A stretch of DNA of 64,000 nt from Nemophila menziesii (Eukaryota > Streptophyta > Magnoliopsida > Boraginales > Hydrophyllaceae): contig JARWIR010000002.1 of NCBI GenBank assembly GCA_029959085.1, forward strand, positions 35,055,733 through 35,119,732, read 5' to 3'. The notes below the pieces were generated by a model, which did no database searches, was not told the origin of the DNA, and saw only the letters and a list, made by a program, of their open reading frames with translations. The first letter of the stretch is position 1. Every line of letters starts with the position of its first letter. Shown one piece after another: positions 32,412 to 43,092 of this stretch. Made by a program: the position numbers and the translations under genes.

Positions 32412-33429
32412 TCATGCTACTTTTTTTCTCATATATTTCTTTTCTCAAAGGTTACAATATAATAAACAGTGAATCATCATCAAAATAGAGCACAATTACA
32501 TAAGCTCAAAAATCCCAACCCAGTAATATTTCACATAATGGTGGACCCACCACCCCAAACTCAAGCTCTAAAATGATGGTCTATGCATCGCGATTCGATT
32601 ACGGGTCATATGGAAAAAATCCTAAAATCTAAAGGGATATGGCTTATAATGTGGTTAAATAAAAAGGCTTTAGAAAGGCTAGAAGGGGCTGAGAAGGATA
32701 TAAATATAATAAATGGACAGCAAGTTAAAAGGCAACATGGGCTTATCAAAGAACCGCCTTAATAACTTTCTAAACTATGCAATTTTGTTATTCTCTTACC
32801 TTTAGAACATTCATCAAATGGGTTTATCAACTAGCTCGGATCTCACGGACTACACACCCCTCAAGGTGCCCTAAGATCAGACACACTTCTACCGCATTTC
32901 TTACTAATCTCTTATTTACTATCAATGTGTATTTCCTGTTCATACTCAAAGCATACATAAACAACTCACAAACATATTACTTTCTATCATTAACTTATTA
33001 AGCTTATGCTTTCAAGCTATTAAACACTCTCTACATCTAATCCTCTCTATAAAAAAAATTTTGATTTATTCCTAAAAAAAGTTAATCACATAAAAATGGA
33101 GATGAGGGACAAGGAATCCCCACACCCCCAGCTAAAAAATGAGTCGTATCCCCACGACTCAGAAAGTCTCAATAAAAAAATTTAACAAATATTTAAAAAA
33201 TATTGAAAGTACGGAAAGGATGGTAGGGAAGAAAGAAAACATACTCTAGAAACTATTGCCTCGCTTGATTAATACCCGAAATAGGGAGTAGTGCTTTCCT
33301 TGTAACCTTCTTGTATCACCAATTTCTCTTTCCCTTACAACCTCTTATGCTCCAGCCCAATCAATCACACTCTATAAATCTCCTATTTTTCATCTTCTCC
33401 CCTTCTTTTTCAATCATTCTCTCATGAGC
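32412..33429 (-). other. 3' untranslated region of element H (right of insertion I)
   Basis: Minus strand: hairpin GAGTCGTGGGGATACGACTC (33160-33141), adjacent PPT-like AGCTGGGGGTG, a second PPT-like GAGTTTGGGGTGGTGGG (about 32566-32550) with GGTGG/CCACC arms, then AT-rich sequence. No gene. Confidence 0.7.
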
Positions 33430-33696
33430 TTAAGGTAAGTCCAGTACATGTGTTTTTGCGGAAGCTAACAAGGCCTTTGAAGCTTCATTCATCTCGGGCA
33501 TAGGAATATTGATTTGTAAAGGTTGTGGTGTCTTATCCTTGAAAGTTGTAATCTTTTTGCTATTTGGTTTCACCACAACATGCTTTCCTCTACTTTCTTG
33601 ACTTGTTTTACCTTTTTTCTTAATACTTGAACTTGAACCTTTCTTAATCTTCTTCTTCTTAATAGAACATAATACCTTACTTAGAATCTTCTTCAT
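33430..33696 (-). pseudogene. N-terminal part of env-like ORF (element H)
   Basis: 88 codons from an ATG (33696-33694), very lysine/serine-rich (IKKKKIKKGSSSSIKKKGK), then INIPMPEMNEASKALLASAK. The same segment is recognisable at 57845-57965 in O and, in broken frames, at 4700-4960 in B. It ends abruptly; the central conserved block is missing. The basic N-terminus could be a nuclear-localisation or nucleic-acid-binding region; this is inference. Confidence 0.6.
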
Positions 33697-34146
33697 CTCC
33701 TAACTGTAGATAATGTTTCTGTTCTTTTTGTCATCTCAATTGACCTCCAACTCAAATATTTTAACACTCTTGAAATTTGTACCCCTTGATTTTAGGTTAA
33801 ACAAGTGTTATTTGGGTTAGTAAAGGTGTAAGGGTGATATTTCTCTATGTGGGTAGGATGAACTCTTGCTTGATTGTTATGGATCTAAGAAATTGTTGTA
33901 TAAGATTTGGAAATTTTGGTTTTTGATTCTTGATTCTAGGTGTTTTGATATGATATGAGTGGCTGAATCTTATTTATAATAAAGTATGGAAGGATTTGAA
34001 TATGAATTCATGGTGATTGGGTAGTGTTTTGATGTTCGATGAAGGTTTGTAGAAGCTTTAATGGAGTTAGGGAAGCTTTGGGGAAGAAAGAGAGGCTTAA
34101 GGTTTAGAAATTCGTAAAATAACTAACCTTCTCATCTCAACCCTTC

Positions 34147-34461
34147 TTATAACTCGATTTGGCGGCGACGTGCGGTGCACCGGACTTGACCTGCAGTGTA
34201 CCACATGAAAATCTTGTTACACCTTGTGCAACGGTTTTAACGAAACGGTGTGGGATAGGAGGCCTCGGCAAGAACCCTGATTTGTCATACCGTTGTGACG
34301 GTCTTCTGGTCACGCGGTGCGCTAGACTAGGCATGCGATGTACCGCACGGATCTTTTGTTCAAGACCGTCGTCACGGTCTGGTGCGAATGACGATATGGT
34401 CTTCTATGCTAGACCGTTTTTGCATAACTGTGCCACAGTTTTCTTCTGATGCGGTGTACCA
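34147..34461 (-). promoter_or_regulatory. Palindrome pairs and TATA-like box: putative internal promoter (element H)
   Basis: Dyads at 34173/34194 and 34315/34336, both 21 bp apart, plus a single CGGTGTACCA at 34452. The minus-strand TTATAA at 34152-34147 is ~20 bp from the nearest dyad. The layout matches B in mirror image. Confidence 0.5.
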
Positions 34462-34689
34462 CACGAAATCTTTGGTTTTCACCAATTTTTTGTGTTTCTT
34501 TTTCCTAACTCAATTTCTTAAGTACCTACACATAAAAAACACTAATACTTTCTTCATTACTGCAATATCTACTAAAAACAACTAATCTAAACATAAATTA
34601 AACACATAAAAACATTAAAAAAAATTGCGGGTTGTCTACCCTACAACACTTTTGTTTAACGTCTGCCAAAGTTGGATGTGTTACCTCGA

Positions 34690-35047
34690 TTATTTATTGA
34701 ATATATAGCCTCCCCAACAGCGAGTTAGGTTATGCACATCTACTATCCAAAGTTTGTGATCCTTTTTAGCTTGTATTTCAATCCATTTTGCTGAAACCAC
34801 TCTTGTAATTATAGACGGATCCATCCACGAATTATTGAATACCCGTGGTCTATTTTCTCTTGTGGTTCCATGCAACCTCATCACCAACCCCAAACTCACT
34901 TTTCATTCTCTTATTTACGGGTATATTGTGTACATTCTTTTTAGCTTCCTTTGTCACAACTTGGAGTGTTGGGACCTCAAGTGACTCCTTATGCTTTTCA
35001 TCCACAAAGTGGGATGTTTTAGATTCTACTCCGATTCGGAGAGTCAC
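34690..35047 (-). pseudogene. Linker and integrase-tail (GPY/F-like) module (element H)
   Basis: Two overlapping minus frames joined by one frame shift: 35047-34850 ends SEFGVGDEVAWNHKRK, and 34899-34690 continues NSWMDPSIITRVVS...IEI...WIVDVHNLTRCWGG. This matches B almost residue for residue in the key positions. It follows the protease after one stop, with no RT or integrase core between. Confidence 0.68.
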
Positions 35048-35053
35048 GGGTTC

Positions 35054-35683
35054 CTAATAATCATCGATTATGATGTGACTTGTCACCAAGAATGGGCGTC
35101 CAATTATCAATGGAACGTGTTGACCAGCAATGCTTTCAAGAATAACGAAATCTATAGGTATAGCTAAAGTACGTACTTGGACAAGCACGTCCTCAATGAC
35201 TCCATGTGGCTTTATCGTGGAGTTATCTAGGATCGGCAAATCGATATCTTTTCTTTTGGCATCTCCCATGCCTAACTTCTCGAACATATTCATGGCCATG
35301 ACATTCCTTCATGAACCCAAGTCACACATGTATTTATCTTTGACGTTACCACCTATATTGATTTGGAGGTATAAGGCTCCCAGATCTTGCATCTTTTGTG
35401 GTAGCTTCTTTGAAATTGTTGTCAAGCTTTCTTTAGTAAGGTCCACAATCTGGAACTCAACCTCTACACTCTTACTCTTCTTGGAAGGAATCTCTTTAAA
35501 TACTTTTGGTGATGTAGGATCTTTATCAATTACTTCGAGTACAGGAACAATGATTTTTTCTAGTCTTAACGTTTCAAGGTCAGTATCACCACTAGGATAT
35601 GTAATTCTTTGTAGATATGGTGGTGATAGTAGCGGATGTGTAGGCGGTATCTCCGCCTTGTTCTCTTCTTTATCCAACCTCAT
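35054..35683 (-). pseudogene. Aspartic protease with N-terminal linker (element H)
   Basis: 35683-35309: an acidic linker, then KLPQKMQDLGALYLQINIGG and MCDLGS, with the catalytic Asp present. A stop follows in the active-site block; 35299-35054 continues with NMFEKLGMGD, GVIEDVLVQV, DFVILES and LIIGRPFL. Unlike B and F this copy keeps the catalytic Asp, so loss happened independently or after separation of the copies. Confidence 0.75.
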
Positions 35684-35971
35684 TAACCCTATCTCTAATT
35701 GTTACTTTTTCTAAATTAAGCTTTGTGGGTTCTTCTAGTGTTGGAATTACTGCACTTCTTGCAGGTGTAATTTTAACCTCATCCTTACTAACCCAATCTC
35801 CAATTGTTACCTCAATAAAATTCAACTTGATTGGCTATGATGGTTGTGTAGGTGGCGGTTCCATCTTACTTTCTTCTATTAGCACCTTTTGTGCAGTTGT
35901 CTCTTCTTTCTTAGTCTTTTTTTCATCTTATCTAACCACATGCTTGAATTCTTGTTAACCTCTTTCGCATT

Positions 35972-36650
35972 CTAATATTTAACAATTACTTCTTCTAAGT
36001 TATGCTTGGTTGGTTCTTTTATGGTTGATACTATGAGTCCAACATTGCTATCGCCTAGTTTCTTATGTAATTCTTGTTGTAACTGTTGATTGATCCTAGT
36101 GACTTGCGTTAATCTTTGCTCCATCGCTTGAATTTGTGTGTGCATTAGATGCACTATTGATATGGCGGTATTGAGCTTTGCGTCACTTTCTCTCCTTTTA
36201 TCGGTTGAATCTTTGATGAATTGCGCAAGAGCATCTTTTGAATTAATTAATTATGTTGAGTGCTCAATGTCTTTTTGATATAATATTTTCAAGCTGGTTA
36301 ATGTTGATTCCATGAAATTTTCCAAGGTTTGTGCTAGCTCATTGTTGAAATCTTCTAGCGGCTTATCCATGAGCTGTGGTGGAGCTCGAGCATCTTCACA
36401 AATCTTGCGACCCTGGGTGAAATGCGCCCTTAATGCTTCTAATTTTTTTATCAAATGTCAACTCCCTTTGAGTAGTATTATTGGTCCCAGTGGCGTAGGT
36501 TGGTTGTAGTTGCGGTAATTGACTTTGATATGCGGGGTTCCCAGACGTTGATCTTGGGAACTGACACTTTTCCCAATGGTTCCCTGGCAACCTACAGTGT
36601 GAACATCAATCCATAGATGTAATAATATTCGACATACTTAAGGAACCTGG
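35972..36650 (-). pseudogene. Gag C-terminus (element H)
   Basis: Begins only ~90 bp after the PBS, so the capsid half was deleted. 36620-36590 encodes a degenerate knuckle CSHCRLPGNHWEKC in which His sits one place off the usual CX2CX4HX4C. Then comes a Q/P-rich region (36590-36396) and a coiled coil (36154-35972, QAMEQRLTQVTRINQQLQQEL). Several stops separate the pieces. Confidence 0.65.
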
Positions 36651-36736
36651 AAAGAGATTAAAAAAACGCGTAAAACTGAAAACAAATATGAACTTCTACA
36701 CTAAATAAACACAAAGAAAACTAACTTAAAGATAAG

Positions 36737-36754
36737 TCCCCGGCAGCAGTGCCA
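36737..36754 (-). other. Primer binding site (element H)
   Basis: Minus-strand TGGCACTGCTGCCGGGGA, two changes from the site in I, 6 bp from the LTR. Confidence 0.8.
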
Positions 36755-36760
36755 CAAACT

Positions 36761-38363
36761 TGGTGGGGGCAAAGGTGTGATAAATAAACAGATAAATAAA
36801 GATAATAATAAAAGACACACACTTGACTACCACGAGAATCGCACTACAAGTATTACAGATCGTTTACAAGTTTAGTTAGTGAGATTCTCGTGGTAGTCAA
36901 GTGATTTAACCCGTTAGATCTACTCATATATATAAAGAAGTGTAGGATAATTTATTTGTTAAAATAAAAAGACAATAAAAGTAGGAGTAATATTTATTTG
37001 GTTTTTAGATCTGGAAGACAATATTGCAGATAAATAAATACTAAAAGAATTGAGATGAGAAATATAGCTTAGGTTTGTTAGCATGCACTTATCTTTCTAA
37101 ATCAATATTCTAGTTATAAGGGTGATTAAAACTCTTAGATTAAGTAGCCAAGATTCTATATTCCTCCTAACCCCCTTCCGGGTGATCTTAGGTGGCGACC
37201 TACAATTCCCAGGGGACTTGGGTAAGAGGACCTGCACAATAATCGGTGGTTAATCTCAAACCCTAAATACTATCTAGTTAGGCAAACCATTCTGGATCAC
37301 TACCGCACACTAGACGTTTAATTGGTGTTTCAATAGTTAGACACACCTCCGGGTGATCATCTAACTACTATTAATGGGGTAGTCTATACGCATGCATTCG
37401 CAAGAACTACGGTCAACACATCAAAGCACATAAAACAAATACATGGTATAAGAAGCTTAATAAATTTAAAGGAGAATCCCAAATAACATAAAAGAAAATA
37501 AAGAATCAGAAACCAAAGATTATACATATGCAAACCCAAGCTATAGGAAAATTGGTTCATATCTAAAGACATAGAAATAAAAATAAAGATAAGATAATGA
37601 ATATAAAACAAATTACCCTAATGATAGAGGGAGGTGATATAGTAGAGGAGTTTCCTCTTTCCAATAGAAGAGGAGTTTGCTACTTTCCAACTTCTTGTTT
37701 TCCTCTCTACAGGTCTTCTTGCTTCTATGGATGACTACTAAGAGTAATACTAATTAAAGGTTGTGCAAAGACTAAGAAAATGTTAAAAACTGAGCAAGGA
37801 CATGTTTACAATTATAAGAGGGTGTATTGATAGGTGTTAAGAAAACCCTAGGTCGAAATATTAAGTGGAAGGCAAGTAACTGAAATTCTTTTCCAATTCA
37901 AATTCGTTTCCTAAATATAGGAGAAGATAAACAGTGCTCACTGTTTTGATCATATCTCCTTCGTTATTGATCCGATTTTCACCTACTTTATATCGAAACG
38001 ACCGCAGCGAGAAGATATATCTTTACTCTTTTAAATGCATCCAAATTTCCAGCATATTTGAAGTTACATTCACTTTAGAGAACGTAACTGCAGAATTTCT
38101 GATTTACTTGGTAGCTTTTCCTTTCCTATTTTATCTCTAGATTCCTTCCATATCTTCTTTACTTATTTTCTTATAACTGATTTGGCATCTAATTATATTC
38201 CATAAAACTCAAGAGTTTCACATTAACACACAAATTAAACAAAATATGCTCTAAAAGTAATACATCATTAAATCAAGACAAGAAATAAGAATTTATCAAA
38301 ATTTATCATAAACAAAATGATGTCTCCAACCTAGATTATTATATCAGAAATAGGGACACATCA
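36761..38363 (-). repeat. 5' LTR of element H
   Basis: 1603 bp, minus strand, TGATGTGTCCC...CCCCCACCA. It is longer than its partner because of a local duplication near 37630-37690 (GAGGAGTTT twice) and an added segment near 37550. It contains a 19-bp inverted repeat (36822-36840 / 36883-36901) that the partner LTR lacks. Confidence 0.88.
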
Positions 38364-38433
38364 ATATACACTAAGTAAAAACACAAAACTAACGATGTAG
38401 TCCCCGGCAACAACGGCAAAAACGGCAAAAACT
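38364..38433 (-). other. Primer binding site and leader start (element F)
   Basis: The minus strand continues the LTR with AGTTTTTGCCG, an extra GTTTTTGCCG copy, then GTTGTTGCCGGGGACTAC. The GCCGGGGACTACATCGTTAG part matches N's leader exactly. The 5' half of the primer site is altered by the 10-bp duplication, so tRNA pairing would be shortened. H inserted 70 bp downstream. Confidence 0.7.
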
Positions 38434-38725
38434 TGGTGGTGTCAAAGGTATGATAAAATAATAGATATAAATAAGAGAACTAATACCTTATACTACCACG
38501 ATAAATCTCCACAAGTGAACGGATTGTTTGCAAGTAATAAGTAAGTAAAACAGATATCAATCTCATGGACTACGAAAGTTAATTTATAAATAGTGTAATT
38601 ACTAAGTGGACTAGAAATAGTTGGTAAAATTATATGCACAGACATTAAAATATTTATTTTGGTTTTTATGACTCTAAATAGACTTAATTTAAAGACGATA
38701 GAGTAAAATAGGACAGATAGCTTAT

Positions 38726-39030
38726 CTGGCCAGGGCCCTGTCTCTCAACTTAAGAGGTACAGGGTTCAAACCCCGAAGGTAGAAGAAAGTTAAAGAAGGT
38801 TGTTGTCTAGGGCTCTATTGTCTCATCCATGAGGTCCAAGGTTTGAATCCCGAAGGTTAAAAAAAGGTTGTTGGTTAAGGCACTATTGTCTCATCCATGA
38901 GGTCCAAGGTTCGAAACCCATGTTCTGACTTGCCTTGCTTGGGGATATGGTTGGGGAGGCGGTCCTATCCCCCGTGAGATTAGTCGGGTGTAAGATTGGA
39001 ACTTGCGTATCAAAAAAATTGATAGATAGA
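38726..39030 (+). mobile_element. Element K: tRNA-derived SINE with three tandem heads
   Basis: Flanked by AGCTTAT (38719-38725 and 39031-39037). The last unit (from ~38866) has a plausible A-box region, a B box GGTTCGAAACC, a body with GGCGGTCCTATCCCC and GATTAGTCGGG typical of plant SINEs, and a short A-run. Before it are two more tRNA-like heads with B-box-like GGTTCAAACCC (~38769) and GGTTTGAATCC (~38849). RNA polymerase III transcription and LINE-driven copying are the known mode for such elements. Confidence 0.75.
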
Positions 39031-39037
39031 AGCTTAT

Positions 39038-39498
39038 GATAGTTTAGCTTGAGAACTAGCAAGTAATCCCTACTAGCCAGGATTCTAAATTCTTCCTAAC
39101 CCTCCATCTGGATGGACTTAAGAGGCTCAAAACTTGGTGGTTAAAATAAACCCTAATGACTATCAAGTTAGGCAAGCCTTTCTAAATCCCCCTTCTGGAT
39201 GTTAACCCAATTACTATGGGATAGTTTAGCTTGAGAACTAGCAAGAAATCCCCACCAGCCTTGAATTATGTTCATTATTTAAGGGAGAATAGTGCGATAT
39301 ACAATAGCCGAGATTCTAAATTCTTCCTAACCCCCTCCGGATGGACTTAAGAGGCTCAAAACTTGGTGGTTAAAATAAACCCTAATGACTATCCAGTTAG
39401 GCAAGCCCTTCCGGATCACTACCACACTGTAGACCACTATGTGGTGCTTTCTATAATTGAATCCCCCTTCTGAATGTTAACTCAATTACTATGGTAAT
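39038..39498. repeat. Partial tandem duplication within the LTR of F
   Basis: GATAGTTTAGCTTGAGAACT...ACCCAATTACTATGG occurs at 39038-39219 and again from 39220. The second copy holds ~70 bp missing from the first. It makes this LTR ~1.96 kb instead of ~1.5 kb (also counting the SINE). Confidence 0.75.
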
Positions 39499-41309
39499 TG
39501 ATGTCTCCCTATTTGTTCTAATTCTTAGCCCCTTGGAGACATTCTTTTAGGTGAATAAATGAGTTATTTGATAGACTTTTAGGCTTATTTGATCATATTG
39601 CACTTTCTCCCCTTGGAAATTAACTATTTGCAGAATCTGAGCTTTTGTGCGTAAATTTGACTATTTTTAATGCAAAGTTAATTGGTTCTTGAATTTCATG
39701 AAAGACCAATCCAAGGAGAAGAAGTGAGAATAGAGTCTTAGTGTATTTTAGAGTGTTAGGAAATGATTTTTAGTCGAGTTTCTATTTTTAGAGTACACTT
39801 TCCTATTTCAATTTCTTGATTTATTGATTTATTCTTTTTAAGCATATGCGGTTTAATTATTTATTTAATGTAAAGCTTTAAAAGATAAATGTTAATTACT
39901 TAGAGACCAAGTCAAGATAAAGATGAAAGGAAAGAAGATTTACATGGAAATAAGAAGATTTAGGAAAGATTTATTCAAAGGAGGAAAAGATAAAGCTGCC
40001 TTGTGAATCTGAAAATCCAGCCACGTTTTAGAGATTAAATCATAATTAATGATTCGCTAGGATTCTGGACGAATGGTATGCACCAATAGAAAGAGCTTTC
40101 CAAGACAAGCAGTTTCATATATTGGAATTTCTCAAACGGATAAGTATTGAAAAAGATATGACCAAATCAAATCAGCAGCAAATCTTACCTTTTCTAGAAT
40201 TTAGGGCTACGAATTTGAGAGTCTTTGACTTGTCTTCCACTCCAAGCAAATTCGACCTAGGGTCTTCCAACACCTATAAATACACCCCTTCGACCTCATA
40301 ATTCAGTACCTCTCATTAATCTTTCAATTCTTAACATCCTTAGAGAGAGAGTCACAATAACCTCTCAATTATCATTCAATTCATACATCCTTAGAGAGAG
40401 AGAGAGAGTCAACCACTTCAGAGCAAGAAGGCAAAGGAGGAGCTCGAGCTGGAGGAATTCTGTTCTTCCATCAACAGTCATCTAATCCTTAGGTTATATA
40501 TTTCTTTTCTGTAATTAAATATGATGTCTTTCTATTTGGTTTCAGTCTTTAATATTACCATGAGCTAAACTTTTATATACTTGAGAATCGCAATAAAGGG
40601 ATGAACCCTAATTAATTTATTCTATGTTTTGAATTTGGGATTGTTATGATTTAAATTGAATTAGGTCTTAGATATTGGATATTACTTTGTTCTTAATCGC
40701 TATTTCTTTTTCGTACAACTAGAAATAGATTTTAGTATTTGGGCTATTCCATATAGTGGCGTATGGATCACCTTGACGGGGGGTTTGAATACAGATCTAG
40801 GTAATACCCGTGTAATGGACGAAAGTCATATGATTTACATAGCCAAAGAGGTAAAATATTATTCATCTGAAAGTAGCTTATATTCACCCTGACGGGGTTT
40901 GTAATACCGTAGGATAGCTCTTAGGTCCACCCTGACGGGGGCTAGGAGATATTAGATTCCCGACTAATATACTAATACCAATTCTACCCTTAAACATAAC
41001 ATAGATTATATTAGTTAGGAGGATTCTTTGCGAGACTCAAGTAATTCTCTTATCTGAAGTCAGTCTTTTATTTATTTTCTGTTAATTTACTTTATTGCAT
41101 ATTTAGTTTTAAGAAAACCAAACGAAAATCTCTTCTTTACTTTTCTGTTAAACAATTATTCTTGCTATCTGATTAATACTGGAGTTGAACCTAATCTGTC
41201 CCTGAGAACGAACTCGATTTATCGAATATTACTTGGACAACCGTACACTTGCGGTTAAGTGGTTCCTTTATTTTTTGCACTTAATTTTATAACACACCAG
41301 GATCCACCA
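39499..41309 (+). repeat. 5' LTR of element J
   Basis: TGATGTCTCC...GATCCACCA; TATAAATA at 40275-40282; an (AG)n run near 40395, 6 bp longer than in the other LTR. Confidence 0.95.
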
Positions 41310-41315
41310 AGTTTT

Positions 41316-41333
41316 TGGCGCCGCTGCTGGGGA
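41316..41333 (+). other. Primer binding site (element J)
   Basis: TGGCGCCGCTGCTGGGGA, one change from the site in I. Confidence 0.88.
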
Positions 41334-41470
41334 CGGTAGCGTGAGACCCCGGTGTTAATCTTTAGTAGTTTTAATTGTTTATTTATTTTTTCAGTTTTAC
41401 GCTTGGTTTTTGTTTTTGTTTTTGTTGTACAGATTTTTATTCAGGTAATGATCAAAAGGTTTTATTGAAG

Positions 41471-42619
41471 ATGTATAGAGGACATTACCCGGATCCTGAT
41501 CCATATGACTATTGGGAAGACTCTTCGGGACAACAACAATGGGGTAGTAACTTCTACCAACAATCTTATCAATACCCGCAAGAGCAGGATTGGAAAAATT
41601 AATGGATTAGGAATAATCAACAACAATCATCATATCACTATCCCCAGGAGCAAGGATGGAACAACCAATGGGTTGGAAACATTCAACAACCTCCACCTCA
41701 TCACTATCAGCAAGAAATTGACAATGAGATACGTTCTAAACTCCAGCGCTTAGTAGAAGAAACAAACGCCACCGTTGCACGCATGCAACAGATGGTAGAA
41801 GAATGGGGTAGTATGTCTTGTGAAGATCAACAGAAAGAAGTAGTTGTGGAGGAGGTGTTGAAGGAAGATACTATTGATAGTAATATGACCATCATGCCGG
41901 TTATAAAAGAAGACCACCATGTGGTTGATAATCTTATTAGCATGGTGGAAGAAGGAGTAGCAAAGAAAATCCTAGAAATTGAAACTGAGATTGCTATTCC
42001 TATGGTGCGTGCACATGATCATGATACAGAACACAAACAAGAAAAAGAGGTGATCAAGATTCAGATTCCATATCAAGAATATGATGAAGTAATAGTGGAA
42101 GATTGGGTTGAAAGCGAAGACGAATGTGAAGGGGTTGAGATATCCACCGAAGAATTCAAAGATCACAATACAATAGAAGTTGAATCTCCACCACAAAAAG
42201 TTCACCAATCACTATCTCCACCACAAATCATCATTAGAGATAAAATACTGGAATCACCTCTATTACTACAAATGATCAATAGGTGCTACGCAAGAAAGGT
42301 GCTACACCGCGAGAGTAAAGCGGCAAGGAGGAGCACCTACCCACCACACTTTAAAGAGGAATGCGAGATTGAAGAGAATAAAAATGAGCTTATACCGTTG
42401 AGGACGGTTATCTACTATCGTGTGGTGCAGAATAAGTTTCGTCGTGAAAGTAAGAAGGCGAAACGGAGATACTACCCTCCCCCTTTCAGAGATCGATTGA
42501 ATAAAATTTTAAGGGGGAAGGTCCCAAAGCTTACATGCCAAGGACGAGGCGAATTCAAGCGGAGGAGAACCGCAAGGGCCTCAATACCATCTTCAGGGAA
42601 GGTAACGCGTCTAACTTAA
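41471..42619 (+). pseudogene. ORF1 of element J, unknown function, one stop codon
   Basis: 382 codons from an ATG 138 bp after the PBS; the only break is TAA at 41600, inside a repeat where the sister unit has NQW, so CAA to TAA is likely. Residues 1-95 carry YPQEQxWxNQW repeats rich in Q/Y/W. About 80-115 are coiled-coil-like (SKLQRLVEETNATVARM). The middle is strongly acidic. The end has two copies of a basic motif: RESKAARRSTYPPHF and RESKKAKRRYYPPPF. No Gag capsid fold, knuckle or enzyme motif is recognised. It may be a remodelled Gag C-terminus that binds RNA. The post-pol hairpin overlaps its end. Confidence 0.7.
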
Positions 42620-42644
42620 AGACGTAATAAACGAAAGTGCTTCT

Positions 42645-42658
42645 TGGGAGACAACCCA
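42645..42658 (+). other. GGGAGACAACCC hairpin (element J)
   Basis: TGGG-AGACAA-CCCA; the same motif is ACGGG-AGACAA-CCCGT at 56931-56946 in O. It lies ~20 bp after the CGTCT/AGACG hairpin in both. Confidence 0.5.
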
Positions 42659-42801
42659 TGTTTTAATTTGCTTTTTGTTTTCAATTCCTAGTGTATAATT
42701 CTAAGTTAGTGTCAAGTTTTAGTGTCTACTTTTAAAAGAAATGAGAAAGGTAGTGTGTTAACGGTGCAGGAATTGACATGGGAAAAATTCGGCGCGAGGT
42801 C

Positions 42802-43092
42802 CGGTATACCGCCCCAGAACCCCGGTATACCGCTGGAAGAAAACCCGTGCCACGGGTTACTAACGCGGGTCTTATACCGAGACAAGAAAAAGTTGTTGAT
42901 GCGCGGTCCGGTATGCCGCCCCAAACCCCGGTATACCGCTGGAAGAAAACAGTGGCAAAAACCCGTGCCACGGGTTATATACCACGGGGTCTTTGCCGAG
43001 ACGAAAATTTGGAGCAGCAGAAGTTGCGGTATACCGCGGGTTATGCCCGGTATACCGCTCAAAGGCGGTTTGAAGAGTTTGTGCCTTATAAA
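42802..43092 (+). promoter_or_regulatory. Three palindrome pairs and TATA box: putative internal promoter (element J)
   Basis: CGGTATACCG (perfect 10-bp palindrome; one copy has G for A) starts at 42802/42823, 42909/42929 and 43027/43048; spacings are 21, 20 and 21. Between pairs a second palindrome CCCGTGCCACGGG occurs twice (about 42846 and 42962). TTATAAAC at 43086-43093 lies 30 bp after the last dyad. Confidence 0.6.

Larger units (their letters stand above)
17510..38363 (-). mobile_element. Element H: minus-strand non-autonomous Athila-related element hosting Athila I
   Basis: 5' LTR 38363-36761, PBS 36754-36737, gag C-terminus, protease, GPY/F-like tail, palindromes, env-like start, 3' region (32407 and beyond, resuming at 19744 after element I), PPT (19068-19057) and 3' LTR 19056-17510. 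It sits in the leader of F: F reads on from 38364 to 17509. The flanks are not a clean duplication (AATAC at the left, ATATA at the right), so the TSD has mutated or the ends have shifted. The LTRs differ visibly from each other, so H is older than I and J. Confidence 0.85.
38434..39498 (-). repeat. 5' LTR of element F, downstream part (interrupted by J)
   Basis: The LTR end TTTGACACCACCA (minus) is at 38434. It includes SINE K and a partial tandem duplication (39038-39219 versus 39220-39498). J interrupts it at 39498; GTAAT is duplicated. Confidence 0.82.

Noticed and set aside
17505..38368. Perfect target duplication for H
   Set aside because: Flanks AATAC and ATATA do not match; only a partial GTAT-like overlap is seen.
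38726..38790. tRNA gene at the tRNA-like heads
   Set aside because: B boxes are present but no cloverleaf with a 7-bp acceptor stem can be drawn, and the units lead into a SINE body.
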